Source: Sphingomonas brevis (GTDB lineage Bacteria; Pseudomonadota; Alphaproteobacteria; Sphingomonadales; Sphingomonadaceae). From it: a stretch of 64,000 nt of DNA. Below the pieces are notes generated by a model that ran no database searches, was not told the DNA's origin, and saw nothing but the letters and a program-made list of their open reading frames with translations. Within the stretch, counting starts at the first letter, position 1. The number at the start of each line of letters is the position of its first letter. The stretch is from the NCBI RefSeq assembly GCF_023516505.1, contig NZ_JAMGBB010000001.1, forward strand, positions 1,488,001-1,552,000. Direction: 5' to 3'. The translations under genes and the position numbers were made by a program. Positions 62,200 to 64,000 of the stretch are shown here, in pieces.

Positions 62200-62940
62200 C
62201 TAGCGCCGTTCCTGCTGGACATAGCCGAACCAGGCGGCCACCGGACGTCCGCTGGTGTCAGTGGCAGGGCGGAATTGGGCGCGCTGCTCGACCAGGCGGC
62301 AAGTCCATTGATCGATTGCGGGGACGCCGATCGACTTGTTGATCTTGCAGTCGGTCGCGCGGCCGTTGGGGAGAACGCGCACCGCGACGAACACCGCCCC
62401 GCCCCGTGGCCAGTAGCGCGCGACTTCGTCGGGATAATCGCGACTGGTGATGCCGCGGACGACTATCGGTCGAGTGGCAATGCCGCCGCTCCCGCCGCCG
62501 CCGGTGCCGTTGCCCGATCCGCCGCTACCGGTACCGGTTCCCTGCCCGCCTGCCCCGGTGCCGGGTCCAATGACATTAGACGCCCCCTGGGTATTCTGAT
62601 TGCCGCTGTTGGGCGTGGTCGTGGCGGGCTTGGGCTCGGGAACGGGGAGCTGGATGCGCGGCTTGGGCTGGACCACCGGAGTTGCCTTGCTTTCGATATT
62701 CCTGGCGGAGGCGGCACCCTCCTCGCGCTTGGGCTTGGACTGGTCTTTCTCGGGCTGAAGCTCGACTACCGGCGGCGGTGGCGGCTCGGTGATGCTCAAG
62801 AGGTCGACCACTTCTTCGGGCAATTGCTGGCGGGCGGCGGGCGAAATGTTGATCAGCACGAAGGCCAGGACGACGTGAATCGCCACCACCATCAGGGCGG
62901 TTAGGGCGCGGTCGCGGCGGGTCAGCTGCTCGTGATACAT
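62200..62940 (-). CDS. tonB: TonB-family energy transducer
   Basis: The 246-residue protein has an N-terminal anchor helix (ALTALMVVAIHVVLAFVLINI, near 13-33), a Pro-rich and charged periplasmic spacer (EPPPPPVVELQPEKDQSKPK), a long Gly/Thr/Ser linker (residues about 115-150) and a C-terminal domain (YPDEVARYWPRGGAVFVAVRVLPNGR...TCRLVEQRAQFRPA). It carries ExbB/ExbD energy to outer-membrane receptors such as those in this window. No exbB or exbD gene is adjacent. The C-terminal domain has two Cys about 35 residues apart (C195 and C216 approximately). Confidence 0.88.
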   Translation of the reverse strand: MYHEQLTRRDRALTALMVVAIHVVLAFVLINISPAARQQLPEEVVDLLSITEPPPPPVVELQPEKDQSKPKREEGAASARNIESKATPVVQPKPRIQLPVPEPKPATTTPNSGNQNTQGASNVIGPGTGAGGQGTGTGSGGSGNGTGGGGSGGIATRPIVVRGITSRDYPDEVARYWPRGGAVFVAVRVLPNGRATDCKINKSIGVPAIDQWTCRLVEQRAQFRPATDTSGRPVAAWFGYVQQERR

Positions 62941-62975
62941 GGCGCACCAACGTTAGCGCATGCGAACCGGTTTCG

Positions 62976-63860
62976 TTACGCCCGCGATTGCAGCGCCTGC
63001 TCGGCCAGGATCAGGGCGCCGCGCTGCCCTGCATCGGCGCCCAGCCGCGCCGCGACGATTGGCGCGCGCTCGCCGATATAAGGCAGATAGCCACCGAGCT
63101 TTGCGGCGGTCTTGAACGCAATCTCCTCGACCAGCCAGTGACGCTGGTTGATGACTCCGCCGCCCAGCACGATCCGCTCGCTGGCAAGGGTCAGGAATAT
63201 GCTGGAACAGCCTTCGGCCAGGGCGTCGATCACCGGCGGCCACACAGGGCTGTCGTCGCTGACTTCATCGCCCGGCTGGCGGGCGCGGGTGGCGACCGCG
63301 GAGCCGGACGCCAGCCCCTCAAGACAATCCTCATGGTATGAGCAGACCCCGCCGAAGCTGTCGCCCTCCATGCGGCGGACACGAAGGTGGCCGGCTTCGG
63401 GATGGAGCGAGGCGACCACCGGCCTTCCGCCGACGATGATCCCCATGCCGATGCCGGTACCGACAGTGACATAGACGAAATCGTGGCAGCCTATCGCCGA
63501 GCCATACGCCCCCTCGGCCAGCGCAGCGCCAGTGACATCGGTGTGGATCCTGGCCGGGCAGCCGATCGCCCGCTCCAGCGTGCCAAGCACATCGGCGCCG
63601 TCCCAGCCCGGCTTCACCGTGGCGACGACATGGCCATAGTCGGGCTGACCGCTATCGAGCTGGAGCGGGCCGAAGCTGGCGATGCCGAGCGCTTCGATCG
63701 GCTCCCGCTCGTGCCATTGCAGTAGCTGGCCAGCGACGCGGGCCAGCGTGTCGGCCCCGTCGGTGACCGGGAGCCGGCAGCGTTCGACAATCTCCCTTGG
63801 GGTACCCAGCACCAGGTTGGCGTTGGTCCCTCCAAGCTCGAGCCCGGCAAGCCTGGTCAT
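62976..63860 (-). CDS. ROK-family sugar kinase (fructokinase/glucokinase)
   Basis: The 294-residue kinase phosphorylates a hexose with ATP in the cytoplasm. GLELGGTNANLVLG is the phosphate-binding start, VTVGTGIGMGIIVGGRPV holds the catalytic region, and HLRVRRMEGDSFGGVCSYHEDCLEGLASG carries the ROK His-Cys zinc motif of the fructokinase-like branch. The short length fits fructokinase (ScrK/Mak). It lies nine bases after the zwf stop, so it acts in the glucose-to-6-phosphogluconate route or in sugar entry to it. Confidence 0.9.
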   Translation of the reverse strand: MTRLAGLELGGTNANLVLGTPREIVERCRLPVTDGADTLARVAGQLLQWHEREPIEALGIASFGPLQLDSGQPDYGHVVATVKPGWDGADVLGTLERAIGCPARIHTDVTGAALAEGAYGSAIGCHDFVYVTVGTGIGMGIIVGGRPVVASLHPEAGHLRVRRMEGDSFGGVCSYHEDCLEGLASGSAVATRARQPGDEVSDDSPVWPPVIDALAEGCSSIFLTLASERIVLGGGVINQRHWLVEEIAFKTAAKLGGYLPYIGERAPIVAARLGADAGQRGALILAEQALQSRA

Positions 63861-63869
63861 GCCCCAACC

Positions 63870-64000
63870 TTAATCATGCCAATGCACGCCGTCGCGTTCG
63901 GTCAGCGCGATCGCCGCCGACGGTCCCCAGCTACCGGCGCCATAGGGCTTGGGCGTCAGCCCGGCCCCTTCCCAGGCTGCGCGAACACCGTCGATCCACT
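63870..64000 (-). CDS. zwf: Glucose-6-phosphate dehydrogenase, C-terminus only (cut by window edge)
   Basis: The last 43 codons are visible on the minus strand. They read WIDGVRAAWEGAG, then PYGAGSWGPSAAIALTERDGVHWHD and a TAA stop at 63870-63872. The PKxYxAGxWGPSAA tail is diagnostic of Zwf, which oxidises glucose 6-phosphate with NAD(P). The ROK kinase gene follows on the same strand. Confidence 0.85.
   Translation of the reverse strand, partial: WIDGVRAAWEGAGLTPKPYGAGSWGPSAAIALTERDGVHWHD

Noticed and set aside
62490-62600. Repetitive GGTACCGG-like DNA in the tonB linker as a variable tandem repeat.
   Set aside because: The unit is irregular and simply encodes a Gly/Thr/Ser-rich linker typical of TonB.
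1-64000. CRISPR arrays, insertion sequences, integrases or prophage genes.
   Set aside because: No regularly spaced repeats, transposase, integrase or phage structural proteins were found on either strand.

Overview
The window is GC-rich, densely packed chromosomal DNA from an alphaproteobacterium. It looks most like a member of the Sphingomonadales. The reasons are three large TonB-dependent receptors, a TonB with a Gly-rich linker, serine hydrolases of the S12 type, a DUF3297 protein, an MHS-type transporter with a periplasmic insert, and neighbouring zwf and pgl genes. The species cannot be named from sequence alone. I see no insertion sequence, prophage, CRISPR array, rRNA or plasmid gene. 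The only RNA gene is one tRNA-Thr(TGT). No stretch longer than 300 bases lacks a gene.

Region 1 (1-16703) is the most distinctive. A leftward block of ten genes encodes two periplasmic S12 serine hydrolases, an enolase-superfamily epimerase (DgcA/dipeptide epimerase type), a POT peptide transporter, a TonB receptor, a DUF1611/DgcN protein, a YkvI-type permease, a D-aminoacylase-like protein, an APC permease and a class III aminotransferase. Divergently lie an XRE-cupin regulator and a histone-deacetylase-like amidohydrolase. A 20-bp sequence occurs twice in tandem in the divergent promoter and a third time before the TonB receptor gene, so one regulator may control the whole set. I infer a pathway that takes up D-amino-acid-containing peptides, perhaps peptidoglycan-derived, cleaves them and converts the D-glutamate to L-glutamate by N-acetylation and racemisation.

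Region 2 (16926-27539) holds an RND efflux pair, a DNA-deoxyinosine glycosylase, a family 4 glycosyltransferase, a PadR regulator with a strong palindromic operator, RarA, a mechanosensitive-channel-like protein and a frameshifted gene. The tRNA follows.

Region 3 (27626-33778) is a tight leftward operon of 5-oxoprolinase, DUF969, DUF979 and DUF2891, probably for uptake and hydrolysis of 5-oxoproline to glutamate. The 5-oxoprolinase gene carries an in-frame palindromic repeat of about 108 bp. Threonine synthase and a ZnuD-like receptor follow.

Region 4 (37458-41862) contains a phage-shock operon with a clear sigma-54-type promoter and possible upstream activator sites, a chemoreceptor without a periplasmic domain, and several small proteins.

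Region 5 (41986-64000) is metabolic: a beta-propeller amidohydrolase, the branched-chain 2-oxoacid dehydrogenase E1alpha, E1beta and E2 genes, a third TonB receptor, azoreductase with a divergent HxlR regulator, a transketolase-like E1, a MaoC/CitE/alcohol dehydrogenase group, an MHS transporter, a thioesterase, and finally pgl, tonB, a ROK sugar kinase and the 3' end of zwf.
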